Shown one piece after another: positions 1-7,630 of a DNA stretch of 64,000 bases (position 1 is its first letter; every line of letters starts with the position of its first letter). Source of the DNA: Labilithrix luteola (lineage in GTDB: Bacteria > Myxococcota_A > Polyangia > Polyangiales > Polyangiaceae); contig NZ_CP012333.1 of the NCBI RefSeq assembly GCF_001263205.1, forward strand, positions 11,203,501-11,267,500. Direction: 5' to 3'. The notes under the pieces were generated by a model, which was not told where the DNA came from, searched no databases, and was given only the letters and a program-made list of their open reading frames with translations. The position numbers and the translations under genes are program-made.

Positions 1-984
1 GCCGTGCTGGTCGGCGATTGCGATCAGAATCCAGCTTCGCAATGGGTCGTCGGATTCGACCGCGCCAGGGTCGTGTCGCGAAGCGATGCATACCAAGGCC
101 GACGTCTTCTTGCCGGCGACCTCGACGGTGACCATCACGCCGATCTCTGCGCGACCCACGAGGACGGCATCATCTGCGCACTCACCCGAAACGGCACTCT
201 CGGCACACCAACGCTCGCCACGACGTCGTTCTCCGACCGCGACGGCTTCGCAGATCCAGCGAAGGCGGCCACGCTCGCGCTCGCCGACGTCGACGGCGAC
301 AAGATCCCGGATCTGTGTGGCTGGTCAGGAAGGCCCATGTGCGCGAAGGGCACCGGGCGCGGCACCTTCGCGATCGCCGCGCCCGTTCGCGCGGGCGATT
401 TGGGCGCCCTCGACCCGAGCTCCGTCGCCTTCGTGGACGTCGACGGCGATGGTTTCGCCGATCTCTGCTCGGCCGGAAAAGCAGGCGTCGCGTGCGCGGT
501 CAACAACCGCAAAGGGGGATTTGGCTCGGCGCTCTTCTGGCACCGTGGTCCCCTCACCGACGCCGCGGACACCGACGTGCGATGGCTCTTTGCAGACGTC
601 ACCGGCGATGGACGCGCCGACGTCTGCCAGATCGTCCCCAGCGGGGTCGAATGCGCCTCCGCACGATGGCACGGTCAGGGCTTCGAGCGCTCGCGCCGTT
701 GGTTCCAGGTCCCGGCAGGCACGACGTTCAGCCCCGAGAGCGTCGTCTTCGGCGACATCGACGGCGATCACGCGGCGGACCTCTGTTCGTTCTCGGCCGC
801 AGGCGTCTCCTGCGCGACGTCGACCGGCTCGACGTTCGGCTCGCTCTTCGTTCGGGTCCGGGCCCAACCAAACGACGCGAGCTGGACGAGGCTCAATGGC
901 TGGTTGGCCGACGTCGATGGCGATGGGCGCGCCGATGCTTGCCATGTTGGCTCGAGCGCCACGCTGTGCGCCCGCGCGCCCTGA
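1..984 (+). CDS. FG-GAP/VCBS-repeat protein, 5'-truncated by window edge
   Basis: The frame is open from the first base and ends at TGA 982-984. At least five blocks of the form DVDGDGxADLC/DIDGDHAADLC recur about every 50 residues, each with a conserved Cys shortly after the Asp-rich calcium-type loop. This is the pattern of FG-GAP/VCBS repeats, which build beta-propellers on extracellular proteins. No signal peptide is visible, so the true N-terminus lies upstream of the window and the GTG at position 4 is probably not the start. A surface or secreted location is inferred from family and from the many lipoproteins nearby. No enzymatic domain is visible in the part present. Confidence 0.8.
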   Translation, partial: AVLVGDCDQNPASQWVVGFDRARVVSRSDAYQGRRLLAGDLDGDHHADLCATHEDGIICALTRNGTLGTPTLATTSFSDRDGFADPAKAATLALADVDGDKIPDLCGWSGRPMCAKGTGRGTFAIAAPVRAGDLGALDPSSVAFVDVDGDGFADLCSAGKAGVACAVNNRKGGFGSALFWHRGPLTDAADTDVRWLFADVTGDGRADVCQIVPSGVECASARWHGQGFERSRRWFQVPAGTTFSPESVVFGDIDGDHAADLCSFSAAGVSCATSTGSTFGSLFVRVRAQPNDASWTRLNGWLADVDGDGRADACHVGSSATLCARAP

Positions 985-1101
985 GCACGTGCCGTTCGGT
1001 CGGAGCGTCGAGCCCGCTCGCACACTTCTCGGAACATTTCGCCCTGCGTCTGGCTATGCTGCGCGAGGCTTGGGGGAAGCCGTCACGAAAGCGCGGTCCC
1101 C

Positions 1102-2088
1102 ATGCATACGCAGTCTCCAGCTCCTTCGGCACCCTCGGTCTCGGAGCGCACGCACGCCAGCATCCCCGTCGTCTCGCTTCGCGACTACGTGACGGGATCG
1201 GAGGACACGCGCGCGCGATTCGTCCAGGTCTTCGGCGACGCCCTCGCGGAGTTCGGGTTCGTGTCGGTGAAGGACCACGGCATCGATCCGGCGCGTATTC
1301 GCGATGCCTACGCCCAGATCGCTCGTTTTTTCGCCCTTCCCACCCCCGAGAAGAAGAAGAGCTTCATCGAAGGCAGCGGAGGAAACCGTGGCTACGTCGC
1401 ATTCGGCGCCGAGCACGCCAAGAACCGCAAGGTCGGTGACCTGAAGGAGTTCTTCCACGTCGGGCGAGATCTCCCTGCGCTCGGCCCCGGCGGTGCCAAC
1501 GCATTTCCTTCGGCGGTGCCGGAGTTCGAGCCGAGCACGCGCACGCTCTTCACCGACCTCGAGCGCACCGCAGGAACGCTCCTCGAGGCGCTCGCGATCT
1601 ATTTCCAGGCCCCGACGGATACGTTCACCAAAATGATCGCCGGAGGCAACTCGATCCTCCGCCTCATTCACTACCCGCCCCTCAAAGACGGCTTCATTCC
1701 GGGGGGTGTGCGCGCGGCCGAGCACGAGGACATCAACCTCCTCACGCTGCTGTGCGAGAGCACGTCGGCGGGGCTCGAAATTCTGACGCGCGACGGCCGG
1801 TGGCTCGCCGTCGAAGCGCCCCCAGGACACATCGTCGTCGACTCGGGCGACATGATGCAGCTCATCACGAACGGCAGGCTGCCTTCCACCACGCACCGAG
1901 TCGTCAATCCCCCGTCGGAAGCCGAGGACGTCGTCCGCTACTCGATGCCGTTCTTCGTGCACCCCTACCCGACGTGCCCACTCGCGCCGCTTCCGTTCTG
2001 CGTGTCCGACGAGCAGCCCGCCAAGTACGACGCGACGACCGCACAGGGCTTCCTCGAGAAGCGCCTTCGCGAGCTCGGACTCTTGTAG
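1102..2088 (+). CDS. 2-oxoglutarate/Fe(II)-dependent oxygenase, isopenicillin N synthase-like
   Basis: A 328-residue protein of the plant-type/IPNS-like non-haem iron oxygenase superfamily, full length for the family. The iron facial triad is visible as H208-x-D210 (EHEDINLL) and H265 (TTHRVVNP). The 2-oxoglutarate-binding R279-x-S281 follows (RYSMPFF). The N-terminal DIOX_N region with the KDHGID motif is at about residues 20-120. Such enzymes hydroxylate or oxidatively cyclise small molecules in the cytoplasm; the substrate cannot be told. No biosynthetic partners are adjacent. The stop codon TAG is followed without a gap by the inverted-repeat element at 2089. Confidence 0.92.
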   Translation: MHTQSPAPSAPSVSERTHASIPVVSLRDYVTGSEDTRARFVQVFGDALAEFGFVSVKDHGIDPARIRDAYAQIARFFALPTPEKKKSFIEGSGGNRGYVAFGAEHAKNRKVGDLKEFFHVGRDLPALGPGGANAFPSAVPEFEPSTRTLFTDLERTAGTLLEALAIYFQAPTDTFTKMIAGGNSILRLIHYPPLKDGFIPGGVRAAEHEDINLLTLLCESTSAGLEILTRDGRWLAVEAPPGHIVVDSGDMMQLITNGRLPSTTHRVVNPPSEAEDVVRYSMPFFVHPYPTCPLAPLPFCVSDEQPAKYDATTAQGFLEKRLRELGLL

Positions 2089-2331
2089 CAATGCCGTTCG
2101 GATAGGCAGAGTCTTCACAGGAAGGTCGGAAGATCGGAAGGTTTTGTTATCGCTCCGCGTAAAGCGCCAAACTGCGCTTGCTGGGGAGTTGAATGCCCAC
2201 GATGCCGACGCGGTGTCGCACGATTTGCCCGCTCACCGCCCCAAAAACTTCGGCCCTTCCGTCCTTCCTGTGAAAAATCTCGGGTCGAATCCATCGGTGC
2301 TTGACGGATCTCTGTTATCCGAACGGCATTG
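2089..2331. mobile_element. 243-bp foldback (MITE-like) element, copy 1
   Basis: The element begins CAATGCCGTTCGGATA and ends with its exact reverse complement, giving 16-bp perfect terminal inverted repeats. A second nested inverted repeat lies inside: CACAGGAAGGTCGGAAG at about 2116-2132 opposes CTTCCGTCCTTCCTGTG at about 2257-2273. It is flanked by ACTCTTGTAG (2079-2088) and ACTCTTGCAG (2332-2341), a 9/10 direct repeat that looks like a target-site duplication. A clearly related copy with the same ends sits at 51535-51779. It has no coding capacity worth reporting. It is AT-richer than its surroundings. A non-autonomous transposable element is the simplest reading; a structured 3' RNA element is the alternative. 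Confidence 0.75.
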
Positions 2332-2440
2332 ACTCTTGCAGTCGTCGGACGAGCAACACCGGCCCGTGTTCGGTTGGGCTTCACGCGACGCGCACGCCGG
2401 CGTGCACTTGGTGACGAGTGAGCGTGCGTCAATGCACGAC
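2332..2440 (-). other. Possible Cys-rich coding fragment next to the element
   Basis: Read on the minus strand, this stretch encodes a peptide with Cys spacing like that of small secreted Cys-rich domains (VTKCTPACAS, then GRCCSSDDCK) and good G/C third positions. It runs straight into the foldback element. No start codon with a plausible upstream region is visible, because the frame continues into the 5' end of the oppositely oriented lipoprotein gene. It may be a gene remnant cut by the element, or chance. The rest of the gap to 2538 holds nothing else I can support. Confidence 0.2.
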
Positions 2441-2538
2441 CGAATCACGTCAATTTCGTGTCGCTCCCGTTCTTGCGAATGCACGAATCGCGAATTCGGC
2501 TGAAGTCCTGGGGTATCGAAACGGAACGCGCTTTGCCT

Positions 2539-3843
2539 ATGTTCTCGGGAATGAGGGGTTTCGCATCGGTTGCTTCGGTCACGCTGGCACTCACGAGTCT
2601 GGTCGCAGCTTGTAGTTCGTCGCCCTCCCCCGAGCCTCCCTCCGCGGAGTCGCCGGCTCCTCGCCTCGCCCGAAGCGGTTCCCGCCTGCAAGTCCATGGG
2701 TACATGGCGGATGGCATCTTCGTCCTCGATGGCCTCTACGACACGAAGCTCGGCATGATGTGCGTGCCCGCCATCGCCAGGGACGGCGTCGAGCGATGCG
2801 TCCCGCGCGACCTCCGCCCCATGGGGCCCTACATCGACGCGGCCGACGGAGGGCCCGACTACTCGGACGCGTGCACGACTCCACTCATCACGCTACCGAA
2901 GTCCGCATGCGCAGACCCCGCGCGAGTGTTCATCCGGAGCCGGGCGCGAAGGCGTGGCAATCGAGACGGCCTCGACTACTGGCGCATCGGCGCCAAGACG
3001 TCGCCAACCACGATCTTTAGTCCGAGGATGAGCTCTTGCGCCGAGGGACCGCCGGATGCCACGAGCGACTATTACGAGCTCGGCGCTCCGCTCGCCCCCA
3101 CGGACTTCGTCGCCTTCGTCCGCCGTGACGTCGCCGTGTCGAGCGCCCTCGTGCGCGCCGTCGTGTTGGAGGGCGAGGATGGTTCACGCCTCCAGTCTGA
3201 CGAGGACTTCATCGACGTCGCGCGAGGCACGCCCTGCGAATTCGCGGTCGCCGACGACGGCGTCGAGCGGTGCATGCCCGTCTCGGCGATCCCTTACCAG
3301 GGCGGACCGTTCGGCAATTGCCAGAAAGTCGTGGCGGCCCCCGTCTACGACTGCGCACGCGGTCCTGACCAGTGCGTTCCCATCGCCGCAACGGAATTCC
3401 CTCCCACCGCGGCAGGGAGCACGCCCGCACACTCGCGGCTCGTCGAGCGCACGCAGCTCGTCGGCGGAGTGCCCGTGAAACAATCCGCCATCTACGATTC
3501 GCAGATCGACGACACATGCACGTTCGAAAAGGCTGCCGACGGCAAGGTGCGCTGCCTTCCCGCCAGTGCCGCGTTCCAGATCGCAGCCTTTGCCGACGCC
3601 ACGTGCACGACTCCACTCTTCACTGCGAATGCCTGCGGAGCGGCGCCGAGACTGGCAAGGGTCATCGAAGGGTCCGCCTGCGATCCGATCGTGCGAATTC
3701 ACGCCATCAAGCCAGCGGAGAAAGTGTTCCAGCGCCAGTGGGACGGTTGCGTCGAAGTTCCACAGGGTGGTGGCGAGGCGTTCGTCACGGCCGAGGAGGT
3801 TCCTGCAGCGACCTTCGCCGAGGCAACCTCCACCTCGCCGTGA
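2539..3843 (+). CDS. Lipoprotein with repeated DGVERCxP motifs, unknown function
   Basis: Starting at ATG 2539, residues 1-25 form a signal peptide with lipobox LVAAC (C25), followed by a Ser/Pro-rich linker. The frame is open further upstream to 2458, but that extension lacks protein-like composition; ATG 2551 is an alternative start. The mature protein contains at least three copies of a segment centred on DGVERC(V/M)P or DGKVRCLP, each followed by a Cys-bearing loop such as CTTPL. This suggests three to four small disulfide-stabilised beta repeats. I do not recognise the family. It is probably anchored in the outer membrane. It stands alone between the foldback element and the dehydrogenase/cytochrome lipoprotein. 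Confidence 0.8.
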   Translation: MFSGMRGFASVASVTLALTSLVAACSSSPSPEPPSAESPAPRLARSGSRLQVHGYMADGIFVLDGLYDTKLGMMCVPAIARDGVERCVPRDLRPMGPYIDAADGGPDYSDACTTPLITLPKSACADPARVFIRSRARRRGNRDGLDYWRIGAKTSPTTIFSPRMSSCAEGPPDATSDYYELGAPLAPTDFVAFVRRDVAVSSALVRAVVLEGEDGSRLQSDEDFIDVARGTPCEFAVADDGVERCMPVSAIPYQGGPFGNCQKVVAAPVYDCARGPDQCVPIAATEFPPTAAGSTPAHSRLVERTQLVGGVPVKQSAIYDSQIDDTCTFEKAADGKVRCLPASAAFQIAAFADATCTTPLFTANACGAAPRLARVIEGSACDPIVRIHAIKPAEKVFQRQWDGCVEVPQGGGEAFVTAEEVPAATFAEATSTSP

Positions 3844-4036
3844 ACCGTGAGCCCGCACGACGGTGAACGACGGAGGAGCAGACGCCCTCCGTCGCACGTG
3901 GGAAATTGCCACGACGAAGTTGCTACACCGCGTGGCGGATCGGTCGAGCGATCGCACGTCGCTCAGGGAATGGCCGATCATTCTGCTCGCGGGAAACGCC
4001 AGATCTCGAGCACGCGCCTTGCTAACCGCGCGCCGC

Positions 4037-6298
4037 ATGAAGATTGGGCCCGTTGGCTTCCGATCGGTCTCCACCACTGTCGCCGTCGGCCTTCAGCTAC
4101 TCACGTTCTCCGCGTATTTGGCTTGTGGAAGTGACTCGTCGGATTCGGCCAGTGAAAAGCCGAGCGGACCGGCGACGCCCAGCACCTTCGGACTCGACAC
4201 TCGGCCACCGAACAAGACGTGCGTGGCCCCGGGGCGGCCTGTCGGTCAGGTGAAGCTCACGCCGGCCTTTCCGAATCTCGTCTTCGAAGCGCCGGTGTTG
4301 ATGCTCCAAGCGCCGGGGGATGCGAGCAGGTGGTACGTCGTCGAGCAAGGTGTCGAGAGCGGAGCGGCGGTCAAGGTGTTCGCGAACGATCCGAACGCGT
4401 CGTCCACGAGCGACTTCGTGCGCTTCGCGCCGGGCGAGGTGACGCTCGGCAAAACCCAAGAAGGTGGACTCCTGGGGTTCGCATTCCATCCCGACTACGC
4501 GAACAACGGCACAGTGTTCATGTCGTACAACGGGCACAGCGCGACGAGCCCCGTCGGCATGAACTCGGTCGTGACCCGCATGAAAAAGGCGGCTTCGGGG
4601 GACATTCTCGATCGGGCCACCGAAGAGGTCCTCGTCTCGAACGACGGACGAAAGATCGAATTCGACCAACCCGCCGACGAGCACAAAAACTGCCATCTCG
4701 CCTTCGGCAAAGACGGCAAGCTCTATATCGGCTTCGGCGACGGCGGAGAGGACCAGGGCGGCAACAATGCCCAGGACAAGTCGGGCTTCTTCGCCAAGAT
4801 CATCCGAATCGACGTCGGGCCGACGGGACCGTACACGATTCCGCCCGACAACCCCTGGGTCGAGCAACCGCTCGGCGTCGGCGAGCTCAAAGAGACCTGG
4901 GCCTATGGGTTCCGCAATCCATGGCGTTGGAGCTTCGATCGGCAGACGGGCGATCTCTGGCTCGGCGACGTCGGCCAAGATTCCTGGGAAGAGGTCGACC
5001 GCGTGACGAAGGGCGGCAACTACGGCTGGCCGATCACCGAAGGCTCTCATTGCGTCGGAAGCGCCACGTGCGACAAGACCGGACTGCAGGATCCGGTCGT
5101 CGAATATCCGCACGAGAATGCAGATCTCGCGATCATCGGAGGCTTCGTCTATCGCGGGACGAAGATTCCGTCGCTCGTCGGTTCGTACGTCTTCGCCGAC
5201 GTCGTCTCCGGCCGAATCTCGCGCATCGTCTACGATCCGGTCACGAAGGCGCCTTCGATCGAGGACATCGCCGTCGCGGGATTCACCCTCTCGGCCATGG
5301 GCGAGGGCGTCGACGGCGAGCTCTACGTCGTCGACTACATCGGAGGAACGCTCCATCGGATCGATCCGCTACCGGCTGGAGTGAATCCAGTCGCGGAAAA
5401 GCTTTCGGCGACCGGCTGCGTGAACAAGGACAATCCCAAAGAGGCGTCGGACGGCATGATTCCTTATGCCGTCAACATGCCTCTCTGGTCGGACGGCGCA
5501 GACAAGCGCCGATGGATGGCCGTGCCGGACGGAGCGAACGTGCAAGTCATGCCGGAGGGCGATTGGAATTTTCCGATCGGCAGCGTGCTCATGAAGCAGT
5601 TCTCGCTCGGCGGAAAGCTCGTCGAGACGCGCTTCTTCGTGCGTCACGACGACGGTGACTGGGCGGGCTATTCGTACGAGTGGAATGACGATCAGAGCGA
5701 CGCCACGCTACTGCACTCACTGAAGACGAAAGCGGTCGGCAATCAGACGTGGACGTTCCCTGGTCGAAGCCACTGCCTGCAGTGCCATACCGACGCCGCC
5801 GGAAACACGCTCGGACTCGAAAACGGGCAGCTGAACGGCAACCTCACCTATCCGAACACGAATCGCATCTCGAACCAGCTCTCGACGCTCGATCATATCG
5901 GGCTGTTGACGAGCCCCATCGGGGATCCCGCGGTAGCGGCGCGCTATTCGACGCTCGAGAGCAGCGATCCCATCGACATGCGGGCACGCGCCTATCTGCA
6001 CGCAAACTGCTCGGGCTGCCACCGCCCAGGAGGTGGCGTCGGCGGCAGTTCGATGGATCTGCGCTTCTCGACGCCATTCGCCAGCGCCGGAGTCTGCAAC
6101 GGCGAGCCCGCCCTCGGCGCCTTCGGCATCGCGGGAGCAAAGATCGTGGCGCCGGGCGCCCCCGCGAAGTCGATCATCTCGTACCGCATGCACGGCACGG
6201 GCGCTCTCCACATGCCGCCGGTGGCGACGCATCTCGTCCACGAACAGGGCGCCGGCCTCGTCGACGCGTGGATTCAGTCCCTGACAGCCTGCCCTTGA
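4037..6298 (+). CDS. Lipoprotein fusing sugar dehydrogenase propeller to HNE_0200-type diheme cytochrome domain
   Basis: A 753-residue lipoprotein (signal peptide, lipobox LAC, C30). Start 4037 is chosen because the frame upstream lacks a signal-like sequence. Residues about 60-410 match the glucose/sorbosone dehydrogenase propeller (GFAFHPDY, YGFRNPWRWSFD, GDVGQDSWEE, GGNYGWP), a fold that binds PQQ in its best known members. Residues about 430-753 match the HNE_0200/SO2930 cytochrome family, with two haem c motifs, CLQCH (580-584) and CSGCH (658-662). The fusion suggests a periplasm- or surface-facing oxidase that passes electrons from a sugar-like substrate to haem. A second, unfused member of the cytochrome family is at 20492-21682. 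The substrate is unknown. Confidence 0.88.
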   Translation: MKIGPVGFRSVSTTVAVGLQLLTFSAYLACGSDSSDSASEKPSGPATPSTFGLDTRPPNKTCVAPGRPVGQVKLTPAFPNLVFEAPVLMLQAPGDASRWYVVEQGVESGAAVKVFANDPNASSTSDFVRFAPGEVTLGKTQEGGLLGFAFHPDYANNGTVFMSYNGHSATSPVGMNSVVTRMKKAASGDILDRATEEVLVSNDGRKIEFDQPADEHKNCHLAFGKDGKLYIGFGDGGEDQGGNNAQDKSGFFAKIIRIDVGPTGPYTIPPDNPWVEQPLGVGELKETWAYGFRNPWRWSFDRQTGDLWLGDVGQDSWEEVDRVTKGGNYGWPITEGSHCVGSATCDKTGLQDPVVEYPHENADLAIIGGFVYRGTKIPSLVGSYVFADVVSGRISRIVYDPVTKAPSIEDIAVAGFTLSAMGEGVDGELYVVDYIGGTLHRIDPLPAGVNPVAEKLSATGCVNKDNPKEASDGMIPYAVNMPLWSDGADKRRWMAVPDGANVQVMPEGDWNFPIGSVLMKQFSLGGKLVETRFFVRHDDGDWAGYSYEWNDDQSDATLLHSLKTKAVGNQTWTFPGRSHCLQCHTDAAGNTLGLENGQLNGNLTYPNTNRISNQLSTLDHIGLLTSPIGDPAVAARYSTLESSDPIDMRARAYLHANCSGCHRPGGGVGGSSMDLRFSTPFASAGVCNGEPALGAFGIAGAKIVAPGAPAKSIISYRMHGTGALHMPPVATHLVHEQGAGLVDAWIQSLTACP

Positions 6299-6320
6299 TT
6301 TGCCGCCGGACGCGGTGTCG

Positions 6321-7016
6321 TCACGGTCTGGCAAAGAGCGTTTCGAGTCGGGGACCGTAGGCCGAATCAGGGTACGTGGCACGGAACTTGGTCGCCCGCG
6401 CGACGGCTTCGGAATGGCGCGAAAGGCGCAGCAACGCATCGATCGCGAGCACCTCGCGCTCTTCGGCGAGAGCGCCGTGCGCGTACTGGCGGGCGTGCTC
6501 CTCGCACGTGGCAAGCGCATCCGCTGGATCACGCGCCAGCGAGGCCCGGGCGGCGCGAAGCAACGTCATCTCTCCTGCGCTGTCACGCATCGCAACGGGG
6601 CGCGACGAGCCCTGCGCGCGAGGAGCAGGCGGTAGCGCGTTGACGTCGACGGCAGGTGTCTCGAACGTCGCGACGGGCATCGGAGACGACACCACCGCCG
6701 ACGGCGTCGTGGACGACACGGCGACCGGCGAAGTCATCGCCGGCACGAGCCCGACCGGCGCAGGTCGAGGGGCGAGCGCGGCAGCACCGATCGCGACGAC
6801 GACGGCGCCGACCCCTACGAGCTTCAAGGGACCGGCGCCCCACGGAGTGTGCGACGGCGTTGGGCGGGCAGGCTGAGGAGGAGTGGGCGGCGCGACGGCG
6901 ACGCGCACCGCACGCGCAATCCCATCGATGCGCGCGCTGCTTGGGACGTCGGCACGTGCAGCGCGCAGGGCCGCTCGCATGAAGTCGTCTCGCTCGGGCA
7001 GGCGGTCGTCGCTCAT
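6321..7016 (-). CDS. Single-pass membrane protein with C-terminal TPR-like domain, putative anti-sigma (cassette A)
   Basis: The start is ATG 7014-7016, overlapping the sigma gene's TGA as ATGA; the frame upstream of that is a shadow. The 231-residue protein has a cytoplasmic N-terminus of about 65 residues, one membrane segment (LKLVGVGAVVVAIGAAAL), a Pro/Ala/Val-rich linker and a helical C-terminal domain of about 80 residues. That domain carries the signature EEREVLAIDALLR...YPDSAYGPR. The same layout and signature recur in 13956-14645 and 58711-59472. No zinc anti-sigma HxxxCxxC motif is present, so the anti-sigma role rests on gene order and topology. The TPR-like tail, if periplasmic, could sense or bind a partner such as the envelope protein encoded by 7611-8693. 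Confidence 0.8.
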   Translation of the reverse strand: MSDDRLPERDDFMRAALRAARADVPSSARIDGIARAVRVAVAPPTPPQPARPTPSHTPWGAGPLKLVGVGAVVVAIGAAALAPRPAPVGLVPAMTSPVAVSSTTPSAVVSSPMPVATFETPAVDVNALPPAPRAQGSSRPVAMRDSAGEMTLLRAARASLARDPADALATCEEHARQYAHGALAEEREVLAIDALLRLSRHSEAVARATKFRATYPDSAYGPRLETLFARP

Positions 7017-7630
7017 GCGCCTCCCCTTCCCAGCGCTGCACGACGCATCGCTCGCTCGACCTCGCCGCGAGCCGCATACAACCGCGAATAGGCCGTCTGA
7101 ACTTGGCAGCCGAGCGCCTCGGCGACCTCGGGCATCTCGAGCCCCTCGATCTCGTAGAGAACGAACACGGCGCGCTTGTCGTCGTCGAGGGCTGCGAGAG
7201 CGTGATCGAGGGCAGCGAGTGCTTCGCGATCGATGGCAGCTCCCTCGGGCGTTTCTTCGGAAGGAAGATCCTCGTCCACCGGGTTCTCGGTCGGCACCTC
7301 GCGACGGACGTGGGCGCGACGACGATGCGCCGCCGCGACGCGAACGGCAATCCCGTAGAGCCAGGTGCGAAGTTGCCCGCGTCCTTCGTATTCGGCGAGC
7401 TTGCGATGCACGACGACGAAGACTTCCTGACACGCATCGTCGGCGTCGCGCTCGGATACGCCGAGTCGGCGCAGTGCTCGCCACACGTAGGGGCCGTACT
7501 CGCGAACGATGCGGTCCGTGTCGTCACTGCGCGAGACGTGCGCGATGCGTGCATCGTCGCCTATCTGCGGACCGCCCGGGTCCTCACTCGGCGCGGCGAG
7601 CACGGTGGGATCAGGGAGATCCAACGGCAA
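7013..7630 (-). CDS. ECF sigma factor (cassette A)
   Basis: Region sigma-2 spans about residues 42-106 (CQEVFVVVHRKL, GQLRTWLYGIAVRVA). Region sigma-4 spans about 141-197 (DKRAVFVLYEIEGLEMPEVAEAL followed by the YSRLYAARGEV recognition helix). The length of about 200 residues is normal for ECF sigma factors. The longest start is TTG 7630, which lies inside the 3' end of the envelope-protein gene; GTG 7603, just after that gene's stop, is an equally possible start. The 3' end overlaps the membrane/TPR gene by ATGA, implying translational coupling. It probably directs RNA polymerase to promoters for its own cassette and surface proteins; that target set is inferred. Confidence 0.92.
   Translation of the reverse strand: MPLDLPDPTVLAAPSEDPGGPQIGDDARIAHVSRSDDTDRIVREYGPYVWRALRRLGVSERDADDACQEVFVVVHRKLAEYEGRGQLRTWLYGIAVRVAAAHRRRAHVRREVPTENPVDEDLPSEETPEGAAIDREALAALDHALAALDDDKRAVFVLYEIEGLEMPEVAEALGCQVQTAYSRLYAARGEVERAMRRAALGRGGA

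Noticed and set aside
1054..2118. Minus-strand open frame over the oxygenase gene
   Set aside because: Antisense shadow; the plus strand has a complete iron-binding triad.
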